Positions 1 to 10,699 of a stretch of 64,000 bases of DNA are shown one piece after another. Origin of the DNA: Prorocentrum cordatum (Eukaryota > Sar > Dinophyceae > Prorocentrales > Prorocentraceae); the NCBI GenBank assembly GCA_963575745.1, contig CAUYUJ010018494.1, positions 137,845 through 201,844 of the forward strand. Direction: 5' to 3'. The first letter of the stretch is position 1. Each line of letters starts with the position of its first letter. Made by a program: the position numbers and the translations under genes. The notes below the pieces were generated by a model that saw nothing but the letters and a program-made list of their open reading frames with translations, did no database searches and was not told the origin of the DNA.

Positions 1-1030
1 TCTGGGGCTCGAGGGCCATCTTATGGGGAAGGTCTCCCCGTCGAGCTCCCCCTCTTGGGCTCTTTCCTTCTAGGCCTCTTGATGGGGTCCGAGCAGATGG
101 GGTCGGAGGATACGCCGCATCGCCGATGCATCGGCGATGCAGCTCGATGCGGAGCCCGATTTTCTCCACGCCGACGTCGCCGATGCACCGCCGACGTCGC
201 CGATGCATCGGCGATGCGGCGCGATCCTCCGACCCCATCTGCTCGGACCCCATCGGGGAGGCCTCTGGTCTCCCCGTCGAGCTCCCCCTCTCGGGCTCCT
301 TCCTGGGGCCCTCACGGTCTCTTGGGCAGTATTGCGGGCCTTTGGGGCTATCTTCGGGTCCTCTTGGGCAGTTTGGAGGTAAACGTGGGCCCTTTGGGGC
401 CGTCTTTGGGCGATCTTGGGGGCCTCGAGATCGCAAGACGAGCGCGTCAACCATGTAAAACAACTGAGAGGAAATCGACGATGTTTGCGCATTGACGTCC
501 TCTTGACGGTATTCCTGGGGCTCTCTTGAGCCGTCTGGGGATCCTCTCGGGCTGTGTTGAGGCCATGCGGGGCCATCTTTCGGGCGGGGCCAGGACGAGG
601 AACAATTCTTTCCAGAGCGTTCCAGAACGTTGTCCGAGCGTTCCGGAAAGCCCGAGAAGGCCGGCCCCCGATATATCCCCCAGACCCCCCGGCCCCAGAT
701 ATTTTCGATTTGTCCTCACCCGATGTTATCCTCGTGTTATCCTCGTCCTGGCTTGGTACCAGAGGCTCAGGCAAGGGAGAAAAAGCACACCGACCTCATA
801 ATGGAGTTTGCTCAACACAAGCCTTGGGGCTTTCCACGTAGCCCTGTCCAGTTCGGTCCTCGTTGATGTGTATTGCTAAGTTCTTCGCTTATCGGGGTGC
901 TTATTATGAGAGTGGATGATCAGGCCCTTTTTGGGGAGGGCAATCTCACACGCCGAGTGGACCTTAGGGGGCCAACATGTCCTTCATTACACGAAGAAAT
1001 CATCACAGCCAGGCTAGGTGAATCAGTCCT
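1..1030. other. intergenic sequence with GATGCATCGG palindrome cluster
   Basis: No convincing gene. About 112-235 holds several copies of the self-complementary word CGATGCATCG and close variants (GCCGATGCATCGGCGATGC). The rest is G/T-rich low-complexity sequence with recurring TCTTGGGCAGT-like words. Open frames here on both strands lack family resemblance and come from high GC. Confidence 0.6.
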
Positions 1031-1033
1031 CTG

Positions 1034-1073
1034 GTGTGTGTGTTTGTGTGTGTGTGTGTTTGTGTTGAGTGTT

Positions 1074-1167
<94 letters not shown>

Positions 1168-1169
1168 TG
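1034..1169. repeat. (GT)n / (GTGC)n microsatellite
   Basis: Pure GT dinucleotide turning into a GTGC tetranucleotide run. Reading frames through it give only Cys-Val or Thr-His repeats and are not genes. Confidence 0.97.
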
Positions 1170-1305
1170 GTCGTCAAATCGCATGCGAAAAGTGCCAAGC
1201 CGGGGTTGCGACAGAGATGCTGGACAGTCCACAAGCGCAGCCTGCAGGCCGATTTGCCTGCGGCGCTCCACTGGATACGAGCCGCTAGTCGTGAGGCGGC
1301 TCGGA

Positions 1306-1680
1306 AGAGGAGCAGGAGGAGGAGGAGGAGGAGGAGGAGGAGGAGGAGGAGGAGGAGGAGGAGGAGGAGGAGGAGGAGGAGGAGGGAGAGGACGGGGAAG
1401 TGGGGAGGGGGATGCGAAAGTGGATGGGGAGCAGGAGGAGGGGCGCGGAGGAGGTGTGGGGGACAGGAAGATGGGCGAGAGGAGGAGGAGGAGGAGGAGG
1501 AGGAGGAGGAGAGGAGGAGGAGGAGGAGGAGGAAGAGGAGGAGGAGGAGGAGGAGGAGGATTGACGAGGAGGACGGCGAGCACGAGGAGGAGGAGGAGGG
1601 GAGGAGAAGGAGGAGGAGGGGGAGGAGGAGGGGGAGGGGGAAGAGGGGGAGGGGGAGGGAAAGGGGGGACGGGGACAACG
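1306..1680. repeat. (AGG)n purine trinucleotide tract
   Basis: Two blocks of AGG/GAGG repeats (about 1306-1386 and 1480-1670) separated by a less regular purine-rich stretch. The strand asymmetry makes long Arg/Glu or Leu/Pro frames that are not coding. Confidence 0.95.
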
Positions 1681-1976
1681 GGCAGCGGCAGGAGGAGCAG
1701 GAGGGCGGAGAGGCAGGCAAAGGGGCACCTGTGGCAGGTCGGGGGCCCCGCCTCCCAAGAAAACACGTGTTCCCGCTTTTCCCCCGCACTCTCTGTACAC
1801 CTTGCGGCTCGACCAGAAACGTGTGATGAGCACATGCTTCGGAACTCTGGGCCGCTGGAAGCGGGCCTCTGGCCCCGGGATGAAGAGCCAGCCCCAGGGA
1901 GGGAGTCTAGCCGCCGGATGCATTGAGATCTTGCGCACGCCTCGCCTCGCCCGCCCCCCGCACAGCCCTCGTCGTC

Positions 1977-2064
1977 ATGTTCCTGCTGCTGGCGTGCGCC
2001 AGCGTGTGCGTGGCGGGCGCGTACGCCGGCGGTCACGTCGAGGCACTTTCAGCGAAGGGTGGGT
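1977..2064 (+). CDS. candidate first exon with signal-peptide-like start (weak)
   Basis: An ATG at 1977 follows a pyrimidine-rich stretch ending CCCGCACAG, which could be a trans-splice or cis-splice acceptor. The first residues, MFLLLACASVCVAGAYA, have the shape of a secretion signal: hydrophobic core, then small residues suitable for cleavage. The frame stays open to 2129, but coding character fades into a GA repeat after about 2064. No domain is recognisable. It may be exon 1 of a host gene whose other exons are the GC-rich islands further right. This is a guess from composition and splice-like borders only. Confidence 0.3.
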
Positions 2065-2125
2065 GGAGCATCTCACGATATGTGACGGGCTGGCGCAGTG
2101 GGGCAGTGTGGAGGGAAGGCGAGGG

Positions 2126-2345
2126 ATAGAGAGAGAGAGAGAGAGAAGAAGAGAAAGAGAGAACGAGAGAGAGAGAGAGAACACACAAGAGAGTCATAGT
2201 GAAAATGAGAGTGAGATTGAGAGAGAGAGAGAGAGAGAGAGAGATACAGCGAGAAAAAAAAGCGAGAAAGAGCGAGAAAGAGTGAACGAGTGAGAGTCAG
2301 AGTGAGAGTGGGAGGGATAGAGTGGGAGAGAGAGAGGGAGAAAGC
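2126..2345. repeat. (GA)n microsatellite
   Basis: GAGA-rich purine tract with scattered interruptions. It ends near a TATA dinucleotide run at about 2440-2492. Confidence 0.95.
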
Positions 2346-3130
2346 AAGGGGGGCAAGGAGGAGAAAGAGGAAGACGAGGATGAGGAGGTTGGTGCTGAAG
2401 ATGAGTAGGGCATACGCGTGGGAGAGAGGGATTTTCATGTACATATCTATCCGTATATATCTATATCTATATGTATATATATATATATATACATCGACAG
2501 AAATATAGTGTGAGGGCGCGCGAGAGAGGGAGAGAGGGAGGGCAAATAAAAAACGGTTATCGTTTTTATTCAGTGTTTTGTCGATGGCGCGGGCCCTCGC
2601 CACCCCCCATGGAGTAGATCTTGGCTGTTTTTTGGCGCCTGTTTCAGGCAGGTGGAGTCTCCCCCACAGGACGCACTGTTGCAAACAGTCGCGTTAAGCA
2701 GAGGTCCAGAGCCAGACCCCCCCCTCTCCCCCCCTCCCGCCTAATGTCGAAACGCCAGATAAGAAAACGCTCACAAGTAACAGGAAGAGGCAGAGCGTGA
2801 CGAATAGGAGAAGCAGTCCGAGGGATATGGGCAAGTGGAAAGAGAAGGAGGAGGGGGGGGAGGACCAAAACCGTAGTAACATCAATTATGTTGGCCTTCT
2901 CGCCGAGGTTGTTTTGGAAGCTCCAGCGACGCGCGGAACGCCCCGTCCAGGTCCAGGGGGAGGGGGTACTGGGAGGGGTCAAGAAACCCTCCCCGCCCGC
3001 AAGACGTCCCGCTCACTCCCACCCGCCGTCCCAACACATAAGTATCTCCCGAGCCGCAGCATGTTCAGCAGTTGTCTTGGGATGGGCAGTCAGTGAGCAT
3101 CAAAACAAACCCTATGTGCGCAACGCTGGG
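2346..3130. other. intergenic sequence, TATA run at 2440-2492
   Basis: Apart from the alternating TA/TATC run there is nothing I can assign. The ORFs on both strands are short and compositional. Confidence 0.5.
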
Positions 3131-3330
3131 GCGAGGTGCGCCACGCGTGCCAGGCGCGCCACGCGCGCCAGGTGCGCCAGGCACCCCTTTGACCCAATCG
3201 TGCCAGGCACGCCCGGTGCGCCAGATGCGCCACGTGATCCACGTGCGCCATGTGTGCCGCATGCTCCAGCCGCGCCATGTGCGCCACGTTCGGGCACCCG
3301 CAGAGTGTGCCAGGTGCGCCTGCGCACGTG
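3131..3330. repeat. GTGCGCCAC/GTGCCAGGC minisatellite
   Basis: About 20 imperfect copies of a 9-nt unit (GTGCGCCAC, GTGCCAGGC, GCGCGCCAC). The 9-nt period keeps all frames open. Confidence 0.9.
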
Positions 3331-3794
3331 GCAGTACACATCGGGAAACGTGTCGACCCCCACCCTTGTCGAAAAACAGTGCGCAGTCGCGGCGGGATGG
3401 CCATCATAGTGCCTGGTGGGCCTGCATACAGCAGGCCATATGCCAGCACCCCGCCGTCCCAGTCAAAACCAATGCGCAGTGATCGCAGGGTGCCCGCGCA
3501 TGATCCAGATTTTGCCTCGCAGTGCACGTTGTATAGTTTGTTGATAAGGATGCTGGACCTGCGCGCAGCAGGCAATCTGCGGGCAACACCGCCGTCCCTT
3601 TCACAAGACAATACAAACTGCTCGCGACCCCCCCGATCGTGACCCAAGATTTTGCCCCAAAGTGGACTTCACATTGTTTTGAACAGGGATGAGGGGATCT
3701 GCCGGTCGCCTGGGGGAGGGTGTGTTTCCCCAATCAGTACTTGCACTGAAGGGGTCCTCGCGGATGTTGAAGGATTTGGCGAAAGTGTTCCGCC

Positions 3795-3910
3795 GATTTT
3801 GGTTACTGGCTGGGTTCCCGGGTTCCCGGTTCTGGGTTCCCGGGCTCCCGGTTCCGGGTTCCGGGCCGATTTCGGAGGGCGGCGAGGTTCCCGGGTTTCT
3901 GGGTTCCCGG
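3795..3910. repeat. GGTTCCCGGG minisatellite
   Basis: Tandem copies of GGTTCCCGG with variants. It directly follows a 90-bp segment (about 3735-3825) that recurs in diverged form at 12145-12230, where it also abuts a minisatellite. Confidence 0.85.
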
Positions 3911-4170
3911 TCGATCTTCTTATCGATCGGTCTCACCATCGATCTCATTACCCACTTCTCTATCGATCTCACCATCGATCTCACAATCGATCTCACCAGC
4001 GATCACACTAGAGATCGCATGAGCGATCTCGCGATCGATCTCGCTATCGATCTGATTGAATCGATGTCACTCTCGGTCTCACGATCGACCCTACAATCGT
4101 CCTCACTATCGATTACACTGTCGATCTCATTGTCGATCTCACAATCGATCTCAAGATCCATAGTAAACAT
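3908..4170. repeat. TCGATCTCACCA 12-mer tandem array
   Basis: About 20 degenerate copies of a 12-nt unit built around TCGATCTCA. Translations such as DLTIDLTI are by-products of the 12-nt period. Confidence 0.92.
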
Positions 4171-4540
4171 TTTCGAATCATCCACTGATAGGGCTTTCTC
4201 AAGTGTAATGTTCATTACTAAGGAACAGTGATCAAACCCTCCCCGAAGGGGACGAAGGGGGGTTGCAAGAAGAAGCTCCCTAAACCACTCACGCCCGAAA
4301 GGGCTGGTGGGACTCCCAAACATCAGACGAAAACGCCTGTCTGCGACCACGTGCGAACCCTACCCCCGCGGGTCCGATCGACGCTGGGATATCGGACACC
4401 TCGGCCGGGGTTCACCTGGCCACCTGGCTGCAGACATCCATTCTGAGCCCCAGCTGGCGTCTCAGAAAAACCTACCTCAGCGCCCACCGCCGCTCACCGC
4501 CGTCGGCGGCGCCGCCGCCGCTACCATCGGTTCCTGTCGC
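4171..4540. other. intergenic sequence with a CGAACCCTACCCC word
   Basis: No gene seen. The word GCGAACCCTACCCCC near 4350 also occurs at the ends of the foldback elements at 7112-7263 and 13833-13992, so this may be a solitary end of that family. Confidence 0.45.
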
Positions 4541-4541
4541 T

Positions 4542-4606
<65 letters not shown>

Positions 4607-4607
4607 C
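4541..4607. repeat. (CGT)n microsatellite
   Basis: CGT/CGC trinucleotide run. The minus-strand poly-Asp frame across it is compositional. Confidence 0.95.
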
Positions 4608-4681
4608 CTGCAGAGGCCTAGGCTGACCAGCCCCCAGCTCGCACACCGCGCAGCCCTCGCTCCCGAAGGCCTCCCCCCCAG

Positions 4682-5030
4682 ACATCGCCCCTGCCCTCGG
4701 CCCCCCGCGCCGCTCCTGGAGGCCCGGGAGGGGGCCGGCCTCGACGGCCCCCCCGGCTGGAGCGCCAGCCGCCTCGCGTCCGAGCGCCCCGTCGGCGCCG
4801 TCGGCGCGCCGCCGCTCCCCGCGGCCCAGGAGGCCGACGTCGAGAGCCCGCAGGGCGCGGCGCCGGGCCTCTGGAGGACCTGCGCCGCGGCAGCCCGCGC
4901 CGCTCCGCGGCAGCCCGCGCCCGCGCGCGCTCCCCCGGCCTGCCCGGGGAGCGGGTGCCGCTGCGCAGAGGTGCCCGACACCATCCGCGGGGAGGCCCCG
5001 CACCACCAGTGGGGCAGACCCGCGGCGGCT
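4682..5030 (+). CDS. candidate GC-rich exon, unknown protein (weak)
   Basis: Preceded by a C-run ending in CAG at 4679-4681, which looks like a 3' splice site. One plus frame reads an ordinary mixed-composition peptide (around PLLEAREGAGLDGPPGW, then GLWRTCAAA and CRCAEVPDTIRGEAPHHQWG) with strong G/C at third positions. No homology is recognised. The minus strand is also open for 200 codons but is more Gly/Ala/Arg biased. This may be an exon of a host gene, or just GC-rich sequence. Confidence 0.25.
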
Positions 5031-5084
5031 TCTCCCTCTCCCGTCCCTCCTCCTACTAATCTCCCCTCCCTCATCTCCTCATCT

Positions 5085-5890
5085 CCCTAGCCCCTCCTCC
5101 TCCTCCTCATCCTCCTCCTCCCCCCTCCCTCCTCCTCCCCCTCCTTCCTCTCTCCCCCTCTCTCCTCCCTCATCCTCCTCCCTCCTCCCCCTCCCTCCCA
5201 CCCTCCCTCACCCTCCCTCCCCCTCCCTCCTCCTCCCCCTCCAGCCCGTCCCTCCCCTCCACTCCCTCCCTCCCTCCCTCCCCCCCCTCCCCCCCCCCCC
5301 CACCCGCCTCCTCCTCCCTTTCCCACCTCCTCCCTCTCCTCCCCTCCCTTTCCCTACTCCCGCCTCCCTTCTCCTCTCTCCTCCCCTCCGCCTCCCTCCT
5401 CCGCTCCTCTTCTTCCTCCTCCTTCTGTCGTCCTCTCTCCTCCTCCTCTCTCCTCCTCCCCCCTCTCCCTCCTCCCTGCTCCCTCCTCCCTCCTCCCTCC
5501 TCCCTCCTCCTCCCTCCCTCCTCCCTCCCTCCCTCATCCCCTCCTCCCTCCCTCCTCCCTCCCTCCCTCCATCCTATCTCCTCCTCCTCCTCCTTCCTCT
5601 CCTCCCTCTCTCCTCCGCCCGCCTCCGCCTCCGCTCCGCCTCCCTCCCTCCCTCCCTCCCTCCCTCCCTCCCTTCCCTCCCTCCTCCTCTCTCCTTCTCC
5701 CTCCTCCTCCTCCTCCTCCTCCTCCTTCTTTATCATATCGTTTGACGCTAAACCAACCTTCGGATTTCCCTTGGCGTTCTTCTTCCTCTCCCTCTCCTCT
5801 CCTCCTCTCGCCTCCCTCCTCCTCCTCCTCATCATCATCATCCCCCTCCTCCTCCTCTTCCTCCTCCTCCTCCTCATCCTCTTCCTCCTT
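5085..5890. repeat. CTC/CTCC polypyrimidine tract
   Basis: About 800 bp of CTCCTC, CTCCCTC and TCATCATC on the plus strand, almost purine-free from 5085 to 5730 and again from 5780 to 5890. Open frames on both strands (Arg/Glu/Gly or Ser/Pro) are artefacts. It is a candidate triplex-forming block. Confidence 0.95.
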
Positions 5891-6061
5891 CTCGTCGGGT
5901 GCCCCCAGGATTTCCAGGGAGGCCCCCACGGCCTCCAGAAGCACTCCTCCTGGGCCCAGAGGGCCCCAGGGACGCTACGATGGAACGAGAAGCTGGGGGC
6001 CCTCTGGGCCAGGGGCACCTTTGGCACCCCCCAACGGGATCCTGGCGACGTGTTTTGTTAT

Positions 6062-6076
6062 ACATGGGTATGTCTA

Positions 6077-6119
<43 letters not shown>

Positions 6120-6256
6120 GTCTGTCTGTCTGTCTGTATGTATGTATGTATGTATGTATGTATGTATGTATGTGTGTGTGTGTATGTATGTATGCATGCA
6201 TGTATGTATGTATGTATGTATGTATGTATGTATGTATGTATATGTCTGTCTGTCTA

Positions 6257-6293
<37 letters not shown>

Positions 6294-6575
6294 ATGTATG
6301 CATGTATGTCTGTGTGTCTGTGTGTATGTATGTATGTATGTATGTATGTATGTATGTATGTATGTATGTATGTATGTATGTATGTATGTGTGTATGTGTG
6401 TATGTATGTGTGTATGTATGTATGTATGCATGCATGCATGCATGCATGCATGCATGCATGTATGCATGTATGCATGTATGCATGTATGCATGTATGCATG
6501 TATGCATGTATGCATGTATGCATGTATGTATGTATGTATGTATGTATGTATGTATGTGCATATATATATGCATAT
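6062..6575. repeat. (CTGT)n-(TATG)n-(TGCA)n compound microsatellite
   Basis: More than 500 bp of tetranucleotide repeats passing from CTGT to TATG to TGCA and back, ending in ATATAT. Frames encode CLSV, CMYV or HTYI repeats. Confidence 0.97.
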
Positions 6576-7111
6576 ATAACGATCGGCTTATGCTTAATGC
6601 ATATAAGTAGTTAACGAGCGTTTTTGTTCGTGCACGCGCAGAGGGAGGAAGGGGGAGAGGTTCTGAGAAGCACCCCTGCTTCTTAGCAGGCGCGGGCCTT
6701 ATCTGTGGTTGTAGGACGGGCGCCTTCTGAGAAGCAGAGCAGCCTCCTTCTAAGAAGCATTCGCCCCTTCCCGACCTCCTTGCGCGCGCCGCCAGCAACG
6801 GGCGTGTTCGCATGATTTCGGGCCCCGGGACCCTCACATATCGATCCGACTCGAACAGTGGCGCAAAAAGATGGGGCCCGGGGCTCCGGCTGTGAAATTT
6901 TGCGCTCGGGGGGCCTCGGGCCGTCCGAGAAGGTTTTTGAGCCTTCCCCGAAGACACGGAAAGATCCCCAGCAGGCCGGAGGGCTTCCGAGAAGCCCCGC
7001 CGCCTTCTGAGAAGGCGTCCTCCTCACTTCCCCCCCCCCCTCGCTCGCTGCCGAGGAGGCCAGCCAGCCCCTTCTGGCTGGCCCAGGTCTGGGAGCAACG
7101 TGGGGCCGATT
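6576..7111. other. intergenic, with four CTTCTNAGAAG palindromes
   Basis: Near-identical 11-12-nt palindromes (TTCTGAGAAG, CTTCTAAGAAG) occur near 6660, 6726, 6748 and 7003. No gene is supported. Confidence 0.55.
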
Positions 7112-7263
7112 AGGGGGCCAGATGCGAACCCTAGCCCTACCCCCCACGATTTCTAAGGGGGAGGGTGGGGTTCACTTCGTTCGGGAGCTCCCGAGCGAAG
7201 TGAACCCCACCGTCCCCTTCAGAAATCGTGGGGGGTAGGGGTAGGGTTCGCATCTGGCCCCCT
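7112..7263. repeat. 152-bp near-perfect foldback element
   Basis: The left arm starts AGGGGGCCAGATGCGAACCC and the right arm ends with its reverse complement. The centre is the palindrome TCGGGAGCTCCCGA. Apart from small bulges both arms match throughout, so either strand could fold into one long hairpin. It could be a MITE-like element, and its word CGAACCCTA recurs at 4350 and 13833-13992. Confidence 0.9.
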
Positions 7264-7621
7264 GCCGATGCGCCCTTTCCGTACTCCACTGACCCAGGGC
7301 TGGGATCCACGAGGCGGCCGATTGGGCTTCGCGACAGGGCACTGGCCGGCCCTGGTCTGTGCTGACCTGGGCAGTGCGTGGCCCCGAGATGGGCGGACGA
7401 AGGACGGTGCATCGGTCGACGAAGCAAACATGGACATGATTACAGTGGACACCCAGGCCAACAAGCACCCTCCCTGGGTCTCTTGGGTCTCGATGGTTCT
7501 GCTGTGGGAAGCGCGACGCGCCCACACCAAAAAGTCAGTGGACGCCTTGGGGTCTCAGGGTTGGGCTTCTTATTGAAAAGCTTCTTGTGGTCAAGCCCCC
7601 CTGCTGCACGCAGAACTTTCC

Positions 7622-7755
7622 GGAGGTCCGCGCGGACGTCTCGGATTGGCGCTGAGGAGCCCCTCGGCGGGGCGCCCCCGCCTCCGCCTCCCTGGCGCTC
7701 CACGCGCCAGGGAGGGAGGTCCGGCGCCGATCCGAGAAATATTGCGCGGACCTCG
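7622..7755. repeat. inverted repeat with inner hairpin
   Basis: Left arm 7622-7652 (starts GGAGGTCCGCGC) pairs with right arm 7724-7755 (ends GCGCGGACCTCG). An inner hairpin CCCTGGCGC / GCGCCAGGG sits between them. Confidence 0.8.
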
Positions 7756-7772
7756 AGAAGTTTATGCTATAG

Positions 7773-7930
7773 TTACCAGCCTGGAACATATCCCCATCCC
7801 TATGCTGGGCACCTCCTCATCACGATGCCAATCCTAGGGATTCCCCTATTTTTTGAGGTCGCATCCCTAAGATTGTCATCGCCTTTTGGCGTGTCAATCT
7901 TAGGGATAGGGATACGTTCGAGGCTGGTAA
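7773..7930. repeat. inverted repeat, nested hairpin
   Basis: TTACCAGCCTGGAAC at 7773 is the imperfect complement of GTTCGAGGCTGGTAA ending at 7930. Inside, CCCTAAGATTG pairs with CAATCTTAGGG. This is a MITE-like foldback. Confidence 0.8.
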
Positions 7931-8407
7931 GTTAGTGCCATCTCTTGTTTCACTAATCGGGGACGCCTGTCCCAGGGCGGCCGGCGGATGAACAAAGCCA
8001 TGACATGAGGTGGGGGCGTTCGAGAAGGAGTTGGCCCACGAGTTTTCAGACCCTGGAGGATTCTTCATTCGGGCCGGACGAAAGGGGAGGATTGGGAAAG
8101 GGGGGGTTACGAAATTTGCTGCATGCAGCTGGTTTCGACCTCACCGAGGGGCCCATTCCTCGATACATAGCCGTCTCTGGCGCTGGGAGGCGCTGGGAAA
8201 ATCAGCTACGTGAGCTGATTCTCACCCCCCCCCTTTGCTATCCCCCCCTTTCGCCCGACCCGATTCATCTGATGAAGGCGGCATTGATGTCCATGGTGAA
8301 GACTCAATACCTGTTCCATCGTCCTTATCCCTGGATTCCTTATCCAAGGGCTCCTTATGCAATACCCTCGCCGTTTTGCTGTTCAGTGCCGTCGGGGACG
8401 CCTGTCT

Positions 8408-8484
8408 CAGGGCGGCTGGAAAGTTTAGCACACCTGCGGTGATCGGTGGAAGTAAAACCAAGTAAAACCTTTCCAGCCGCCCTG
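8408..8484. repeat. inverted repeat CAGGGCGGCTGGAAAG
   Basis: A 16-nt arm at 8408-8423 and its exact complement at 8469-8484, separated by a 45-nt loop. The left-arm context (GGGGACGCCTGTCTCAGGGC) also occurs in variant form near 7960. Confidence 0.8.
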
Positions 8485-10500
8485 GAACACGCGGCCCGGA
8501 TCGCGGCGCGGATTATCGTAGACAGCTCTTCGCCCAGTTCAAGGAGGGAGGAGGATGTGGGATCGGGAAAACGCAGGACTCGAGTTTGCCAGAACTCGGG
8601 TTCGGCGCCGATGTTTGATGGTCCCAGCGTGAATTCTGAGGGCCCCAATCTTCGTGAGATGTCTTCATCAGGAGCTCGCGTCAAATCTCAGGCCAGGTCC
8701 TGCCATTTTTCTGAAGGCGCCGTCCGGAAAAATTGAGTCACCCAATTTCGAGTCTTACGTCTCTCCGAAATTAGGACCAGCGGAAACCCAGGATGCATTG
8801 ACGATGCTGCAGCAATTACGCTCAAGAACGTTTGCTTAGCGTGTGGCGCCGCTGGTTATGGCCTACCACGCTGCGGCGCGACGTGCTAACCACGTCCCAG
8901 TCCCCAGGCTTCAACATCCCGAGCTTTCCTGGCCTCCTCCGCACTTCCCCCTTTTGCCCTTTGTCGCAAAGCCCAAAGTCGCATGCCACGATCCTCATCT
9001 TCACCATCATTATCAACATCGATATCAAGATCGTATAATTCCTTGGGGGTATCCGTTACAGATGGAACGGCGCAGATCATTTTATCATGTGTCACCGCCA
9101 TCATCGTCGGCATCCTCTTCTGCATCATGGTTACCGCCACGGGCGATGATGGCGACTATGAGAGTGCTGCCCCTACGATCGACGCCGCGCTGCCATGGAG
9201 CTGCCCTGTGGTCCCATCCGCAGGCGCGACACCATCGTCCCTCCGCATCCTCCTCCCCATCCTTCCACCACCTCCCCGCCCCATCACACCATTTTGTGGG
9301 GGGAGAGGGGGGACGGGGGGAGAGGGGTAGGCGAGGCGGGCCTGAGCTGGCTCCGCGCAGTGGCTCCGTCAGCACGCGCAGCGCGGGCGGGAGACCAGCT
9401 GGTGTGCCGCCACGCCCTGCGCCCCCCGGGGGACTCTCCCTGCCCGTCCCGCGAGCGGCGGCTTCCTGTGGTGTGCGACGTGGGCTCGACGCGACTTCGG
9501 CGCGGAGCCGGCGTGGGCTCGGTGTGGGTTCGACGCGGGTCTGCCGCGTTCGACGCGGGCTCGACGCGGATTTCTTGGTGGCCTCCTGGTCCCTGGGAAG
9601 TCATGCGACGAGATGCGCCGGAGCCCCGGGGGCACGCGGCAAGTCCCGAGAGATCTGGCAATTCGGGGTCAGGGCCCCGCAAAGATCCTCAGGAGTGAGG
9701 TTTGAGGCTTCGAGGATTTGGCAAAGGACCTGGGGACACGCCCACTCCGTGCCCAGCGGCACGGTGGCGGATATGTGTGTATGCGGGAAAGACTAGATTC
9801 AAGGGTAGACTGTGGATGTTGTCCTGTATTTGTAGTGTCGTCTCCTCTGCCTTCCTTCCGTTTCTTCTTGTCAGCAGTCTGCTCTTGCCGAAACTGCTTT
9901 ACCGCAGGTTTTGTGGATCTTCCGGACCTAGGTTTGGATTGCTTGTTAAGAAAACAGTATTTGCAGATATTCTTTTGAGGCTGAAGTTTTCTTCATCGTA
10001 GTTCCCGGTGTAGATCGGCAATGGGAAAATCCTGGAGGCTTCGCGCGGCGCGAAATAGTTGAATCATCTAGTCACACGTCCGCTCCTTCTGATATGGGGC
10101 GACCTTCGCGCGGCGATTTTCTGACGCAAGTCCGACGTGAATCCGACGTGAATCTCACGTAAGCCCGAGGCAGCCCGACCTGAACCCGACATAAACTTGA
10201 TGTGGACCCGACGGTCATCGGGTCTCAAGCTGCCGCGCCCGCGCGAGGCCCCCAGGATCTTCATCATAAGATCGGCGTATCTGCAGTTCTGGGTGAACTG
10301 GCCTATCCTCGATGCGGGGCCCGTCCCCGGCGAGGCTTGTCCCTGCCTGTTCGGCCTGCCTGCTTCCGTTGCCAGGAATCGGCCACGTTCGCGGACCACC
10401 CTGCGGGGGGCGTGCCTCGCCGACGGCGCGTTGGGCGAGGCCAGGTGCGTCAACCTCTTCCTCCTCCTCCTCCTCCTCCTCCTCCTCCTCCTCCTCCTTG
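8485..10500. other. intergenic sequence with CGACGCGGGCTC and CCGACGTGAAT repeats
   Basis: No gene is supported. About 9478-9571 holds copies of a 12-nt CGACGCGGGCTC-like unit, about 10120-10205 a CCGACGTGAAT-like unit, and 10460-10500 a CTC run. An ORF around 9050-9150 has a hydrophobic stretch, but its borders and codon use do not convince. Confidence 0.45.
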
Positions 10501-10509
10501 CTGTCGCGG

Positions 10510-10690
10510 TGGCCTCCTCCCTCGGCCCGTGGCGAGGACGCTCGGCCCGACGTTCGCCCCCGCCGCCGCGTCGCTGGGGGAGGCCGGCGCGGCGCTGCTG
10601 TCGCGCCTGGCGGCCCTGGCTGCGCAGCTGCCCGGGCAGCTGCCCGTGTGGCTGGAGAGCGGGGCGGGCCAGACGGTGCGGCGGCCACGC
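10510..10690 (+). CDS. candidate GC-rich exon (weak)
   Basis: Right after a CTC tract one plus frame reads an amphipathic Ala/Leu-rich peptide (core LGEAGAALLSRLAALAAQ, then LPVWLESGAGQ). G/C dominates third positions. There is no domain match I know. It would fit as an exon of the same hypothetical host gene as the islands at 1977, 4682 and 13674, but nothing ties them together. Confidence 0.22.
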
Positions 10691-10699
10691 CGCGCAGCG

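Noticed and set aside
920-2036. Long ORFs on both strands rich in Arg, Glu, Leu or Thr-His
   Set aside because: They follow (GT)n, (GTGC)n and (AGG)n repeats exactly and have no non-repetitive protein content.
5170-6957. Minus- and plus-strand ORFs of 200-300 codons
   Set aside because: Products of polypyrimidine and tetranucleotide repeats (CLSV, HTYI, EEEE).
8983-9330. Possible membrane protein exon
   Set aside because: It has one hydrophobic stretch, but there is no start context, splice borders or homology, and it dissolves into C-rich repeats.
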